Shown here piece after piece: positions 1 through 11,025 of a stretch of 64,000 bases of DNA. The stretch is taken from NCBI GenBank assembly GCA_019671005.1, contig CM033718.1:35356508-35420507 (forward strand). Reading direction: 5' to 3'. Position 1 is the first letter of the stretch. Every line of letters starts with the position of its first letter. The translations under genes and the position numbers were made by a program. The notes under the pieces are model-generated. The model made no database searches. It was not told the DNA's origin and saw only the letters and a program-made list of their open reading frames with translations. The DNA is from Hibiscus mutabilis (lineage: Eukaryota; Streptophyta; Magnoliopsida; Malvales; Malvaceae).

Positions 1-105
1 GAAGCTGCATGGGACCTTGAATCTACAATGAGGGAACAATATCAATATTTATTCTCTTTAGGTAAATTCAGGGAAGAATTTCCCTTAAGGGTGAGGGAAT
101 TGTAA
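1..105 (+). CDS. C-terminal end of a Ty3/gypsy polyprotein (partial)
   Basis: An open frame enters from the left edge and stops with TAA at 103-105. The last 34 residues contain the pattern EAAWD...MREQY..LF followed by a basic tail. This resembles the end of plant chromovirus-type integrases, where EATWE..MR..YP.LF closes the polyprotein just before the 3' LTR. The stop codon overlaps the first bases of the LTR at 101, a common arrangement in these elements. A purine-rich stretch at 86-99 would serve as the polypurine tract. Only the tail is visible, so I cannot say whether the upstream polyprotein is intact. Confidence 0.7.
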   Translation, partial: EAAWDLESTMREQYQYLFSLGKFREEFPLRVREL

Positions 106-3013
106 CATCAAAACATGTGTTTAGTAGGGTGATCATTAATAATTGATAGGGAATTAACTTAAGTGACTAATTGGTAGTTACATGTGTGACCGAATTGAAA
201 GTTTAGTTAATGGAGGAATTAGGTTAAAAGTGACCATATAGTTAACAACCGAAAACTTGTAGGTTGCATGGTAAAGAAAAAATAAAGAGGGGCTTGATGT
301 TGTGGCTTGTTTTGGAGTGGCCACATGTGTGGATTACTTCCACCATATTGGAGACCAAACAAATGGTAACCTTCTTCCCCATTTCCCCTTAGACGCCGAA
401 AGTAAGCTTGAGAGAGAGTGGAAGAGAAAGTTGTCTTAAGTGATGATTTGCTTGGAATTCATTTGGAATTGGAGCTTATTTTACTTGTTTGCTTGTGTAA
501 TTGTAAGTTATCTTTGATAATTCCTTATTCATGTATGAATTAGAGATGGTTATTTTCGAATTGATTACTTCTTGTTAGAATATAGACTTTATTGGATAAT
601 TTGGTTGTTAGTAATGATATTGAACTGAAAAGTTAGTTAATTGGGGCACGAATTGATAATCTAGGTATATTGTGTTATAGCTTTAAATCTTGTCATGGAC
701 TTATGTACTAAAAAAGCAAGGTTTGGAGTCGATTGGATGATGTTTATGAGTTCAATGTAACCATGGAAACTGTTTGGATCAAATATGTCTAAAGGGGATT
801 GTTTCAGTTTGGTGTATACAAGATGGTCTAAGCAACGTTTTGATACATGGAAATTGAATGGTTTCAATGGTGATTCAATATGGAATTGTTAGATTGCAGA
901 GGAAAAGGCTTAAAAAGAGTTTTAAGGGCTGTTTGGAATGGTATAACTGAGTTTGAATCTGCCCTGTTTTGAGCAGATTTTATGGGACTGTTTTGTTGTC
1001 GATTAAACAAGTAAAATGCTTGATTGGATTAAATCATGGATATCTATCCCTGTAGTTATACTTGTAGAAGGGCTAATAGTAAAATAATGTTATAAATTTG
1101 ATAGAGAAATTGGTAAAGGAAAGTAAGTATATAGGAAAGGTTTTGGGCAGTGTCGAAATAGTGGTAACCATGAGAGGACTGTTTTGAATATAGTAAGGTT
1201 TAATGCCTCAAATTATTTAATTGTGTGAACATGTTGAGATGAGATTAAGTATTATATATAGAAGCATTAATGGATATTACCTCAAAGACTTGTCTAAGAA
1301 TGTGTGTAACAAATAGATAAATCAAGTGTTAATAAATTTATTCTAATACATTGATAAACTGTTGTTATAATTAAACAAGAAAGGAACTGATCAAGAAGAC
1401 GAGAGGAAAAAAAGAGTTGCGATCCACGACCAAGAATAGCTCGGAGTATCTGTGAGTGTAACAATGTTTTAAGTAAGCATAGATTGTTAAATTTATTAAA
1501 CTACCGAACTATTTTGTGATGCATAAACTGCCTATACATGCTTGGGGATTTCTAATGCTTGTTAAGGTAAAAGTCTAAGGTATGTATGGACTTTTGTCTG
1601 TGTATATTTAAATCTATAAACAGATCGTTGTGTGTTATGCATAATGTGACATCCTGTGTATGTGATTGATGTTTGAAAAACTAAAAGAGTACCTTTAATG
1701 AACTATTGTAGAGTTTGTAAGAGCCTTGATTAGTGTTAAATCTACTTAGATTGGCATGCCAATTGAAAATCCTGAGCTCAGCCTGAGTTGGACTAAGGTC
1801 CCCTGTTTGGTACCAAGGTACCCCTGAATAATTGAATAGCTTTTATGTTCCAATGATACAGATTACCATTGCCTGATAAGGTTCCAGTTGAATATGTACA
1901 TCTAGGCTAACAACTAGTCAAGGCCATAATATACAACTAAGGTTGCTTGTGAGTGAAAGTTTGTTGTGGTGCTATCTTGTTAGATTCTACAAATTGAATG
2001 AATTGCTGACATTGTATCCTACTATTTAGGAGCATGTAAAATATATGATTATAAGCTTAGAAATAGCTTCATGTCGAATAGGTAATGAGTTGATTACTAA
2101 ATTGTTAAATTCCATGTGAATGGAAACAATCTTGTATGATGCTTGATTGGAAATTAAATGTTTAAACTATGCTCAGCTACATGAGTTCTGAATTTTGCTT
2201 TTGGAATTGCAAGACTAGCCTTCTAATTACTCACCCTTTTACTTTACAAGAGAAGTTGATTGTTGATCAAGCTTGGGAAAGATTTCGGCAAGGTCACCAA
2301 AGCAATAAAAGTATGTTTTGTTTTGTTAAGCTAACTCGTAGAAGGTGGCACTAGTTCGATTGGTTATGATAGGCTATTTTTGTCTATTACAAGGGGTTGT
2401 AAATAATAACCTACTAATGCCTTGTATATCATGTGATGTGGTTGGTTTCAATATTGGCTGAATTACTTTCTGGTTTGGTTTAACTATTCGAATGACCTAA
2501 TGATCATAGAAGTATGCTTACGAGTTGGTTGTGATAGAATAAATGGTTAAGTGATGTGTATGTAAGTCTTGAGTAACGTTAGCACTTAAAGTGGTTCAAA
2601 CTTAGTAATCAAATCATGTAGCATGGATGTATTAAATACATATATAATTTTAAATACATAAACTTGAAAAGTAGTAGGTTTATGAAAAGTTTAAAGAACA
2701 ACCATCATTTGTTTGGATTCTAATAATATTGAAATAGTATTAAGGGTTTAATTAAACATGCATCTTGTATGAGATGATTGAACAAGTAGGGTGATCTGAA
2801 TCATTGAGTACCTTAATCAAAATCTTGAAAATGAGCCTAGCCTTTCGTATGTTTAAGCATTACTTTTGATTGCTTTAGTTTACGTATTTAAAGGTTTCCC
2901 TTTCGAATCTTCATTTTGTATCCCTACTTGTTTCGAAGACTAACTTGTTAGTCAAGTAGATAATCTTCTACTAGAATAGTAAATCTTTCTAGGCATGGGG
3001 TTTGGGTATTACA
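101..3013 (+). mobile_element. 3' LTR of a Ty3/gypsy element (2.9 kb)
   Basis: The sequence begins TGTAACATC directly after a polypurine tract and the integrase stop, and ends GGGTATTACA, so the ends form the short inverted repeat TGTAA/TTACA expected of an LTR. It holds no credible coding region. Small open frames such as 2169-2354 show no family resemblance. Length is 2913 bases, typical of long-LTR chromoviruses. The 5' part of the element lies outside the window, so the target duplication cannot be checked. The right boundary is inferred from the terminal motif only. Confidence 0.65.
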
Positions 3014-3100
3014 TTAGATTTTTCAAATCCTTACATTTATTATTTTACCGTTGCCTTGTCAGTTATGGGGAATCGGCATTTTTGAAAAGTTGTTAAACCC

Positions 3101-3292
3101 ATATTGATACGCCTTCGATGCGTACCGAAACAAGTTTTGACAGTTTCCCAAGTGAGCAAAACGGTATTGATACGGCTATGACCGTTTTAATACACCCTTC
3201 TTACTGTGTTTCGATACGCCCTTTATTATTTTTTCACAACAACTCTATCTATTTTGGAACAGGTATCGATATGGCCTCCTGTGTACTAATAC
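3101..3292. repeat. Paired 10-bp dyads, array A (copia-like LTR)
   Basis: Three pairs of sequences related to GTATCGATAC start at 3101/3122, 3164/3184 and 3263/3283, so start-to-start distances are 21, 20 and 20 bp. Two unpaired relatives start at 3208 and 3343. The copies here are the most degenerate of the five clusters in this window. The array lies about 100-290 bp upstream of the TATA box at 3390, a place where LTR enhancers are usually found. Confidence 0.6.
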
Positions 3293-3389
3293 GGTCGGTT
3301 GCAGTTGGGCATTTATTGCGGAAAAAATGTAGCCCAACAGCTGTATTGATGATGCCTACCAACCAAACGGTTAGAAATCAATGAAGGGG

Positions 3390-3397
3390 TATAAAAG
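3390..3397 (+). promoter_or_regulatory. Putative TATA box of the copia-like LTR
   Basis: The octamer TATAAAAG lies in a GC-balanced context inside the LTR fragment, followed about 30 bp downstream by an AC-rich leader. Position and sequence fit an LTR core promoter. There is no direct evidence of transcription. Confidence 0.35.
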
Positions 3398-3868
3398 CAA
3401 GCCTCGAAAACTACAACAACAACTAATGAATAAGTGAAAAACATCAAAGCAAAAATCCAACCTCTTTGATCCTTTTAGAGTCAAATCTATTGTGTCCACT
3501 TGTGTTATTTCATTGTATCCATTTTATTTCAAGTTGGATTGAGTGATCTTGTAATTTCGGGAAAAACATCTACCTTTGAAAGGGTATTTTCTATTTGCCA
3601 TCTTTTTGTATAAAAGAGTGTTCTTGATTAAGCTTAATCAGTTTGTAAGGTTTCCTCCTAATCTGAGAAAGTGGGAAGAATTTCTAGTGGAATTGGTTCA
3701 AAATCCTTAGTGGAGCTAAGGTAGTTGATGTAGAGCTTGTTCGAAGGTTGAACTGCTATAAATTGTTTGTCGTTTCATTCTTATCATTTCAATTTCCTCC
3801 CTCCAAATTTTTTTATTGCCAATTCACCCCCTCTTGGCTAATTGTCATCGATTGATCAACACAACAAT

Positions 3869-6095
3869 AACAAATATACATAAGAGGTATTAGTCTATAG
3901 AAAATCAAATAATATATGTCTATGTATAACCTCTTTAATTTGATTCAAAATTGCTTCATTCTTGTTAAACTCAATAGAGGTAATAATTTAATATATTTGG
4001 TCATTCGATTCTCAGTTTTAAAATTGGAATGATTGGCCACTCTTGAAAACAAAACAAAATTAATTTCTTCCAATGTATATTTTGAAAAGGAGTTAACAAG
4101 GGCCATAATTAAATAGGGATGAGTGGGATTATGGCACAAAATTAAAAACTAAAACAATAGTAATATTGATAATAATACAATTATTTTGTAGTCCTCTAAA
4201 AATATATAATTTATAGTCATCAGGGACATATGTATGATTTTATGTCAGATGTGTGAACTGTTAGAATAGTGACGAATCCATAAAAATATTATCACCTGAA
4301 CCAATATAAATAGAGTAAAAAAATTATCTAACAAATAGCTAACAGTTTATTATCTAATCCTAACTTATGTGTAATTGTATCACTATTATTCTAGATAGAT
4401 AATAAGAAATAAAACATATTGATATTAGGATAATTTCATAACCTAATGTGACAGTAAAAAAAATGTTATTGAGAATTATTATAGCAGCTTAGCAAACTCA
4501 CTACAACTTTCATGGTACCTTTAAACTAAATAATGATTAAGTGATTTTGAGTCTAATTTTCATGACATGATAGAAGAACAAAAAATTGGTATTGAAAATT
4601 ACTAGCAATTTAATAAACGCACTACAATTTTTACATTTAGAGAAAGGGAAAAGTTTAAGTGGGGAACAACAATAAGCATAAAAAATACCAATGTTCCCCT
4701 GAAAACTATAATCTTAGTTCAATCTTCGAGATTTTTAACTCCAACCTTACAAAGCTTTCTACATCAATAATAATTATCACAAACTCATTAATTTGCTAAA
4801 AAAGAAAATAGTATAAAAACAACTATCTTTCAAAACATAGTGAAATTGGAACAACAATTCGAAAAGCATATCTGATTGAAAATTTTGAAGCAGTAAAAAA
4901 GGAACATGATGCCCTAACTTTCGATTTTGATTGTTTGAAAACAATAGAACCAAAAAAAATTCGGTTTAGCCGTTTTAGAAAACTAAGAAAAGAACTATAA
5001 AAATACTTTACTTCTCAAAATTAGGATATTTAAGTACCAATAAAAAAATTGGCATAGGATAGGCCTTGGCCCAGGTAAACCCAGACTTAGATCCGTAATG
5101 CCATTCTGTTAGAGAATTATACTAAAAATTTAGGTGTGCAAAACTACAAAACTTTAGAAAGTGCGAACGAACTTAATTTATTGATAGAAAATACAACAAA
5201 TATATAAATTATATGGGGTTTGAAACTTTTAGGGGTGCTACTAACCTTTCTAACGCCTCCTCGATCCAGCCCTATCCCTCGAATGGATTAAGAAAATTCT
5301 TATTATTACTATTCTCTTTCTTTCTTTTTCATTTTAGAATAAATTACTATAAAAGAAAACAACTAGTTCAACTCGTCATATATAGGGTAAGAACCTAGTA
5401 GGGTTTAGCATTCAATTCAAGTTATGTTGGTTCAAAATTGTTTGTGTTGTAGCTCTATAATTCAGATTGGGTTTATCGTTAGATGAACTGTATTGTTACA
5501 TTCAAAAATGACTTTTTAAAAAATTAATATTAGAAAATTTAGAGATTTTTACAAAAGAAAATGGATTATTCTCTATTTAAAAATTTTAATCACATCTATT
5601 AAAGACAGTTTAATTTAATGAACCTAAATCATTATAAACTTGTTTAGTTTCTTAACTCATTATAATATATAAAATGACATTTTTAAAATATTTTAAGATG
5701 ACAATTTGATCCATCATAATTAAATAAATTCAAATTGATTACTATAATTGGATTTTAGGCTCGATGGGCATTTTTGTTCTTGAGTTCATGCTAAATAATC
5801 AATTTAGCCCCTCAGCAAAACACACACCTAATGTGACCCTCGAACTTGCGAATTTCCTTAATTTAACTATTTGACTAATGTTAACCGCTAATGTGCTGAT
5901 ATGGCCATTAACGATGCTTACATGAAAGCCTACATGTGAATGTTGACGTGGTAGAGAGGCAACGTTTGATTTTTTTAGGGAGTTTAATGGCTTACAATTC
6001 TCTAGCATTGTGGGTAATGGTAAAGCTGACAAACTAATTAAGAAAGGTTTTTACCGAACACAAATATTATGACACATCACAACACAAAACATGAC
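3869..6095. other. AT-rich intergenic DNA, no gene seen
   Basis: No open frame here resembles a known family, and no exon structure is apparent. The stretch at about 5735-6040 includes phrases (blocks around acatgtaggc and acgtcaac) that reappear around 24160-24400. It is therefore probably an old dispersed repeat, but I could not define its ends. Confidence 0.5.
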
Positions 6096-6103
6096 CCTAG
6101 ACG

Positions 6104-6744
6104 TAGGGGTGTTCAAACTTTGTTTTAACCGAATTAACCGAACAAACTAATTTTTTTTTTCCAATTTATTTTAGGTTCGTTCGGTTAACAATTAATGATT
6201 GTTTTTTTCAAATTTCAGTTATCGGTTAATTCGGTTTGAAATCGGTTAATTAATCGAATTAACCAAAATTTTTATATATTATATATATTACATATATTTA
6301 TTTTTGGTCACTGAACTTTTAAAAATTATAAAATGATCATTAATTTTTTGATATATTATAAAATAATCATTAAACTTTATCAAATTAACACAAAATGATC
6401 ATTAAACTTTTCAATATTTATAAATAATTTATAACGTGTAATGAATCAATGACCATTTTATAATAGTTCGATAAGTTTAATGGTTGTTTTATAACTTTTT
6501 AAAGTACAGTGACTAAAAAGATCATTTTAACATAGATTAGTGACCATTTGTTTAATTTACCCGAAATTTTATAGCAAATTTCTGTTAATCGATGACCGAA
6601 TTAATCGAACTTTTTTCGATTCAGTTAAAAATTTTTGAAAATTTTTTGGTTCAGTTAACGGTTAATAGGAAACAAATTTCGGCTAATGAATTTTGGGTAG
6701 TTTCGGTTTGATCGTTAACCAAACTGACCGATTGAACACCCCTA
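6104..6744. mobile_element. hAT-type MITE with 8-bp target duplication
   Basis: The element starts TAGGGGTGTTCAA and ends TTGAACACCCCTA, perfect 13-bp terminal inverted repeats. It is flanked on both sides by the 8-mer CCTAGACG (6096-6103 and 6745-6752). An 8-bp duplication with a TAGGGGTG-type terminus is the signature of the hAT superfamily. It is 641 bp long and has no transposase frame, so it is non-autonomous. Subterminal regions are rich in GGTTAA/TTAACC and TCGGTT motifs in both orientations, giving a foldback structure. A second inverted-repeat sequence appears nested inside it. Confidence 0.85.
6300..6520. repeat. Inverted-repeat element nested in the MITE
   Basis: The left side reads TTGGTCACTGAACTTTT and the right side, read in reverse, gives a close match around 6490-6520. 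Between them are several near-copies of AAATGATCATTAA. This looks like a separate small foldback element inserted into the MITE. It resembles in style the larger foldback at 40105-40752. Exact ends are uncertain. Confidence 0.5.
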
Positions 6745-6752
6745 CCTAGACG

Positions 6753-7299
6753 ACCATAAGCATACAATGGGTAAAATAATTAGGCACACACTTAACCAGC
6801 TCAACAAGCGATCCATTAAGAAGTGATAAGTGACAGGATTTCTCACTCAAATAGCTTTCAATACACCCAAAAAAACTGGATCAAGTTATAGCACCCCTAA
6901 AATCAACTTAGTATTTTTTCTAGTTTTTTTATAAGCAAGACAAAAGAAGATCCATTATTGAAAGAGAAACATAAAAAAGGGAAAACAAAGAGTGGCATCT
7001 ACATAAAGGATCAACCACTTTGCATGTTCCAAAACATAAAGGTTGGTCAGACTACAACAACGCCAGAGTGCATGATAACCGGCACAACAAACAACTGAAA
7101 TGAAACATCATGAACAGAAATGAGAAACAAAGAACACAATCCAAAGGAACAAGGTCCGATTCAAAAGAACAAACGAAACCAAAGCTCAATGTTAAACAAG
7201 AAATCTTCATGATCACCCTGACATCAATGCGAGAGCTCCAAGGTCGGAGGAATGCCTCCCCAAAGGTGAACTTTAGGGACCTAATCATCATAGAGTCGA
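6753..7299 (-). other. Possible 3' part of the LINE remnant, no clear coding
   Basis: This stretch lies downstream (minus strand) of the LINE ORF1 remains. A minus-strand frame at 7052-7318 contains a start-like MKIS near 7200, reminiscent of the beginning of plant LINE ORF2, but no endonuclease or reverse transcriptase motif follows. It may be internal-deletion debris or LINE 3' sequence. I see nothing else. Confidence 0.25.
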
Positions 7300-9115
7300 A
7301 TGGAAGAGAGCCCATCAACTGGAGAAAGAAGTCCTAAAAACCTGAACGACATTTAGAGATGAACGAGAGAACAAAAGGAGGTAACACTGGTCGGTCGAAT
7401 CAAGGGAAATCATGTCAAGGATACATGCCACAACCTTACGAAAAAGATGCAAGAAAACAACGTCTTGCAAGGAATGAAAAAGCATGCTGAACACTCCAAC
7501 GATCCTTCCCAACATCAGGGATTGAAAGAATACGAGGCCTCATTCCTCCAGCGGATGACCATGATCAATGTCTTCCGCTAAATATAAGGGCAAATCGGCA
7601 ACGCCTTCCTGGTCATCTAATAAATCAGTTAAAGAGAAATTTGAACCAGTCATAAGAGATGGGATACTTGAAACAACAGTTCCACGAGGGTTTTCGCCTA
7701 ACTCAATGATACTAGTTTCATTATGGGCAATCCTGTTTATTTCCATCATATGTTTTTTCCTAGCAACATTTTTAATTAAACTTAGGTGTTTGACACCAAA
7801 GAATCTCCCTCTAAGATTAATTTTCATGTGCGTCGAAAGAAAGACCCTGGGAAAAAAAACCATTTTCAATATATCTTCATCAGTAACCAAACTGAAACCT
7901 TGGGTACTCCAATTACCGGGATTAGGCTCATAAATTCCTTCGAAAATTTTATCCCTCAGTTATCTCTTCTTTGAGATCGGGAGAGAGAGCTCGAATTCCA
8001 GCGATCTTTTCCTTTTCTTTGCGATAGACACCTCCATAAGAGTAAGTTCCACCCTTATAACTTCCATATCTAAGAGGCCCCCAAAATCGGTTGGTAAGGA
8101 GTCTCCCTGGCTTGTTGGCCCTTCATTGCAGTCCATATTCCTCGAGGAAGAAGGGGAAGAAAGAGCCCAATTCTTCTTAAAAATCGGGTCCTCCTGCTTC
8201 TCATCTTAGAGGTTATCCAAAGAGTTGACTATGACAGGTGATAAAGGAAAAAGGAGCATTAAACACAATGGAGCTTTCACCCTGCTTAATGCTGGAATCT
8301 TTTGACTTAACATCTGTAGGGTCATTGAAGATGCTTCCTTCAAGAAACCTCGTACTGCCAGCCTTCCTTAGAGAAACAACTTTTTGTACGGCAAATCCTA
8401 AGGGATCCTTTGTAGAATCGAACAACTCGGTAGTTGTGTCTTCACCTTCCTTCTGCTTTCGACGCCCCAAGCTTTCCTTTCCTATAGAATCGAGATCGAG
8501 TCTTTCCTTCTTCTAGAACCTATATGCATCAGAGTTTCATTTCTTTTCCGGGGAAACTTTCAGCCATGGACCGTAAGTACCAACCCGCTTGAAAAGCTCT
8601 GGTTTGAAATAACATTCCCGAGCAAGGTGTCCCAACCGACCACAAGAGTAACAAAACTCAGGAATTCTTTCGTAATTAAATTTTACGGTAATGAGACTGT
8701 TATGTTGTCTCTTAAGGCTGAAACCTATCTTAAGGGGATCTTCAACACGCAACGAGACTTTGATCTTTAGATGACCATCCCATTTCACGATATCTTCTTC
8801 AATATTGGACTCAATGAACTTAGGAAATAGGTTTCCAATCTTTTCAGCGTTTCTCCTGTTAATGAGCACAAGAGGCAGATTATGGACTTGGACTCAAAAG
8901 TTCAAGGAGAAGTCGATTTTTCCTCTAGTGTAACCTCAAAAGGCCACTCTTTAAGGACAAGATGCCTATCTTGAACCGACTATGATCTTTGATGGAGGAT
9001 ATTAAGTTTATCTCTTTCAGTGTTGAAGACGAAAATGAAAACATTTTTCCCAAATCATGACATTCAAAGCTTTCATCCATATGCCATGCCTTATTTAGAA
9101 TAACACACTAAGGAA
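7300..9115 (-). pseudogene. LINE ORF1 (DUF4283/zinc-knuckle gag-like protein), broken
   Basis: On the minus strand, between about 9110 and 8540, the reading resembles the N-terminal DUF4283 domain of plant L1-type LINEs and their domesticated relatives, with phrases such as LVLINRRNAEKIGNLFPKF. A zinc knuckle follows, C-Y-S-C-x4-G-H-x4-C, near 8640-8610, then GPWLK. This is the nucleic-acid chaperone protein that packages LINE RNA. The more upstream part (8870-9110) is broken by several stops and shifts. Downstream pieces at 8213-8470 and 7540-7890 lie in other frames but keep the Ser/Asp-rich character of the ORF1 tail. The upstream end stops at the gypsy LTR at 9126, which probably inserted into the LINE. 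No reverse transcriptase was found nearby. Confidence 0.7.
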
Positions 9116-9125
9116 TTTGATGTTT

Positions 9126-9434
9126 TGTAACAAGACAGATTTCAAATCCTAGTGACCGTTGGAGTAATTTTTAATTTTCTGTTATGTTGTCTTTTCAATT
9201 AACCAGGCTGCTAGCCGTTAAGTGAGTTTAGTTATACGGTGCGTATTAGTTTGTTGTGAAACGTTGTCATTTGAGTCTGTTAGGGCTATTTGTAGCCAAG
9301 GCATATCCTGTTATCATTTTATCGAAAGAATGAAACAGTTTTCTCTCCCCCAAATTCTGTTCTTAAGTCTCCTTTTGCTCTTCTAATTCTTAATCCCCTT
9401 GTCAATTCTTTTCTTCTTGATTCAACGTGTTACA
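9126..9434 (+). mobile_element. 5' LTR of a short-LTR Ty3/gypsy element
   Basis: The segment starts TGTAACAAG and ends CGTGTTACA, giving TGTAAC/GTTACA inverted ends, and is followed at once by a primer-binding site and a gag frame. The length of 309 bp is typical of the short-LTR gypsy lineages. The matching 3' LTR was not found in this window, because the element is cut at 11026. Confidence 0.7.
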
Positions 9435-9436
9435 AA

Positions 9437-9447
9437 GGTATCCGAGC
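9437..9447 (+). other. Primer-binding site, tRNA-Met type
   Basis: GGTATCCGAGC matches 10 of 11 bases of the usual plant GGTATCAGAGC, complementary to the 3' end of initiator tRNA-Met. It lies 2 bp inside the LTR boundary, as expected. Confidence 0.7.
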
Positions 9448-9587
9448 TATAGGTTTAATCCTCGATGATGCTTGATGGTGTTATAACTCGACATCAGGTA
9501 GCACTGGCGGCGTAGGCTGCAACAACTGAACCACAACAGGCCTATCTATCGGAATGGCAACAGGAAGTCAATCGGCTCCGGGCGAAC

Positions 9588-11025
9588 ATGACTGGTATGG
9601 AAGGTCGACTAGAAAGTAATATGGAGGACAAGTTTCAAGAAATGTGTGTCTCCATAATGACAGATCTACAAAAATTACTAGAGATTGGGTTGGGGAAGAA
9701 AATCAACATAGAACCTCTCTCTAGTCCTCGAGATGAGATTGTGGGGGCTCACTTAGTGACCTATGCCTCTGGAAGTGCAACACCCAATCCTGAAAACACC
9801 ACTTCAACAGTTCCAACTCTAGTGATAGAGGTGGAAGAGGAGGAAGTACGAGTAACTCAGACTGGGAATTTTCACCAAGTAGGCCCTAGGATCGATGGAA
9901 ATAACTTCAGAGGATGGATGTCTAAGCTCGAACAGTACTTTGAAGCAGAGAGAGTACTTGAAAAGGCTAAGGTTCTAGTAATGATGCTTCATCTCGAGGG
10001 AAAAGCTTTACAATGGCACCATTTCCTATTGAAGACCTATGAAGATTTGAATATTCTAAGATGGGAAGATTATTCTAAACTGGTGAGAGAGCATTTCGCC
10101 CTAGAAGGGTTTAGTGACCCTTTTACTAAATTGCTGTCTTTGAAGCAAACCGAGACAGTGGAACAATTCTACGAGGAGTTGATCAATCTTCTCAACCAGG
10201 TAAAACTTCCAGATGATTATGTGTTAAGTATGTTCAAACATCTTAGACTGGAGATTAGTCAATACTTGGATTTGTTGCGGCCAAATTCTTTAATAGATGC
10301 ATTCCATATGGCTAAGAGATTAGAAAGCATATTTCTCCCAGTTCAAAAAAGAAGTAATTGAAGTACTGTGAAACCCTCTCCCCCTGCATCTTTATATTTA
10401 CCCACTAAAGCTAGTGCTAGTGGTCCTAGAAACAATTTTAGCACTGGGAATTTTTCCTCTCCCACAGTTCCATCAAGATCTAACATACCAGGAATTTTGA
10501 GTCCATCTAGTCAAAAATTGGGAGGTAATAGTGGTCAAAAGGGATCAGTGAAGGTTATTTTTTCTGCAGAATTTGAAGAGAAGAGGAGGAAGGGCCTTTG
10601 CTTTTGGTGTGTTGCAAAATACACTCCTGGCCACAAATGTGCCAAGTCTCAACTATTCCAAATCATGGTGGATGGGTTGAAAGATGAGGGTGAACAAGAG
10701 GAGTTCCTGAATTGTGAAGACAGTGGGAAATTGCTGAATTTGGAAGGAAGTAAAACTGATAATCCCACAGTATCGCGGCAAGCAATGTGGGGAGCAGCTG
10801 GGTGGGAAACTATGAAATTGGAATTAATAGTGGAGATGCTTGGATTAGAAGTAGAAAGGAGAAATAAACTAAAGGTCATTGTGGTAGATAGTAACTCACT
10901 GGATAGAATTGGCTTGTGTAGGGAGGTAGAGTGGAAGGACCAACAACAGTGTTTTAACACTGAATTTTTAGTGCTACCCCTTCAAAGGAGTGATGTAGTT
11001 ATGGGTATACAATGGCTGGCAACTC
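9588..11025 (+). pseudogene. Ty3/gypsy gag and protease region, broken and truncated
   Basis: The first open piece (9588-10358, TGA at 10359) is a gypsy capsid. It contains GNNFRGWMSKLEQYFEAE, LHLEGKALQWH and FYEELINLLNQ, the conserved retrotransposon gag core. The same frame resumes after the TGA. It then shows a low-complexity Ser/Pro linker, a zinc finger C-F-W-C-x7-G-H-x2-C near 10598-10641, and the end of an aspartic protease domain with VLPLQRSDVVMGIQWL. I could not find the protease D-S/T-G triad. Similarity continues upstream of 9588 in the same frame to about 9490, with a TAG at 9510-9512, so the original start was probably near 9490. The frame is cut at 11026 by the LTR of another element. 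The stop at 10359 fits a TGG-to-TGA change. Confidence 0.8.

Larger units (their letters stand above)
3014..3868 (+). mobile_element. Copia-like LTR fragment
   Basis: Directly after the gypsy LTR comes a stretch with the features of a long copia (SIRE/Maximus-like) LTR. It has a TATA box at 3390, then a leader rich in short pyrimidine and purine runs around 3600-3760, and an end near 3830-3868 reading ...caccccctcttgg... and then a CA-rich segment. No coding sequence is attached. The upstream end is not defined, because the gypsy element may have inserted into it or simply abut it. It contains the paired-dyad motifs listed separately. Copia assignment is by resemblance only. Confidence 0.4.
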
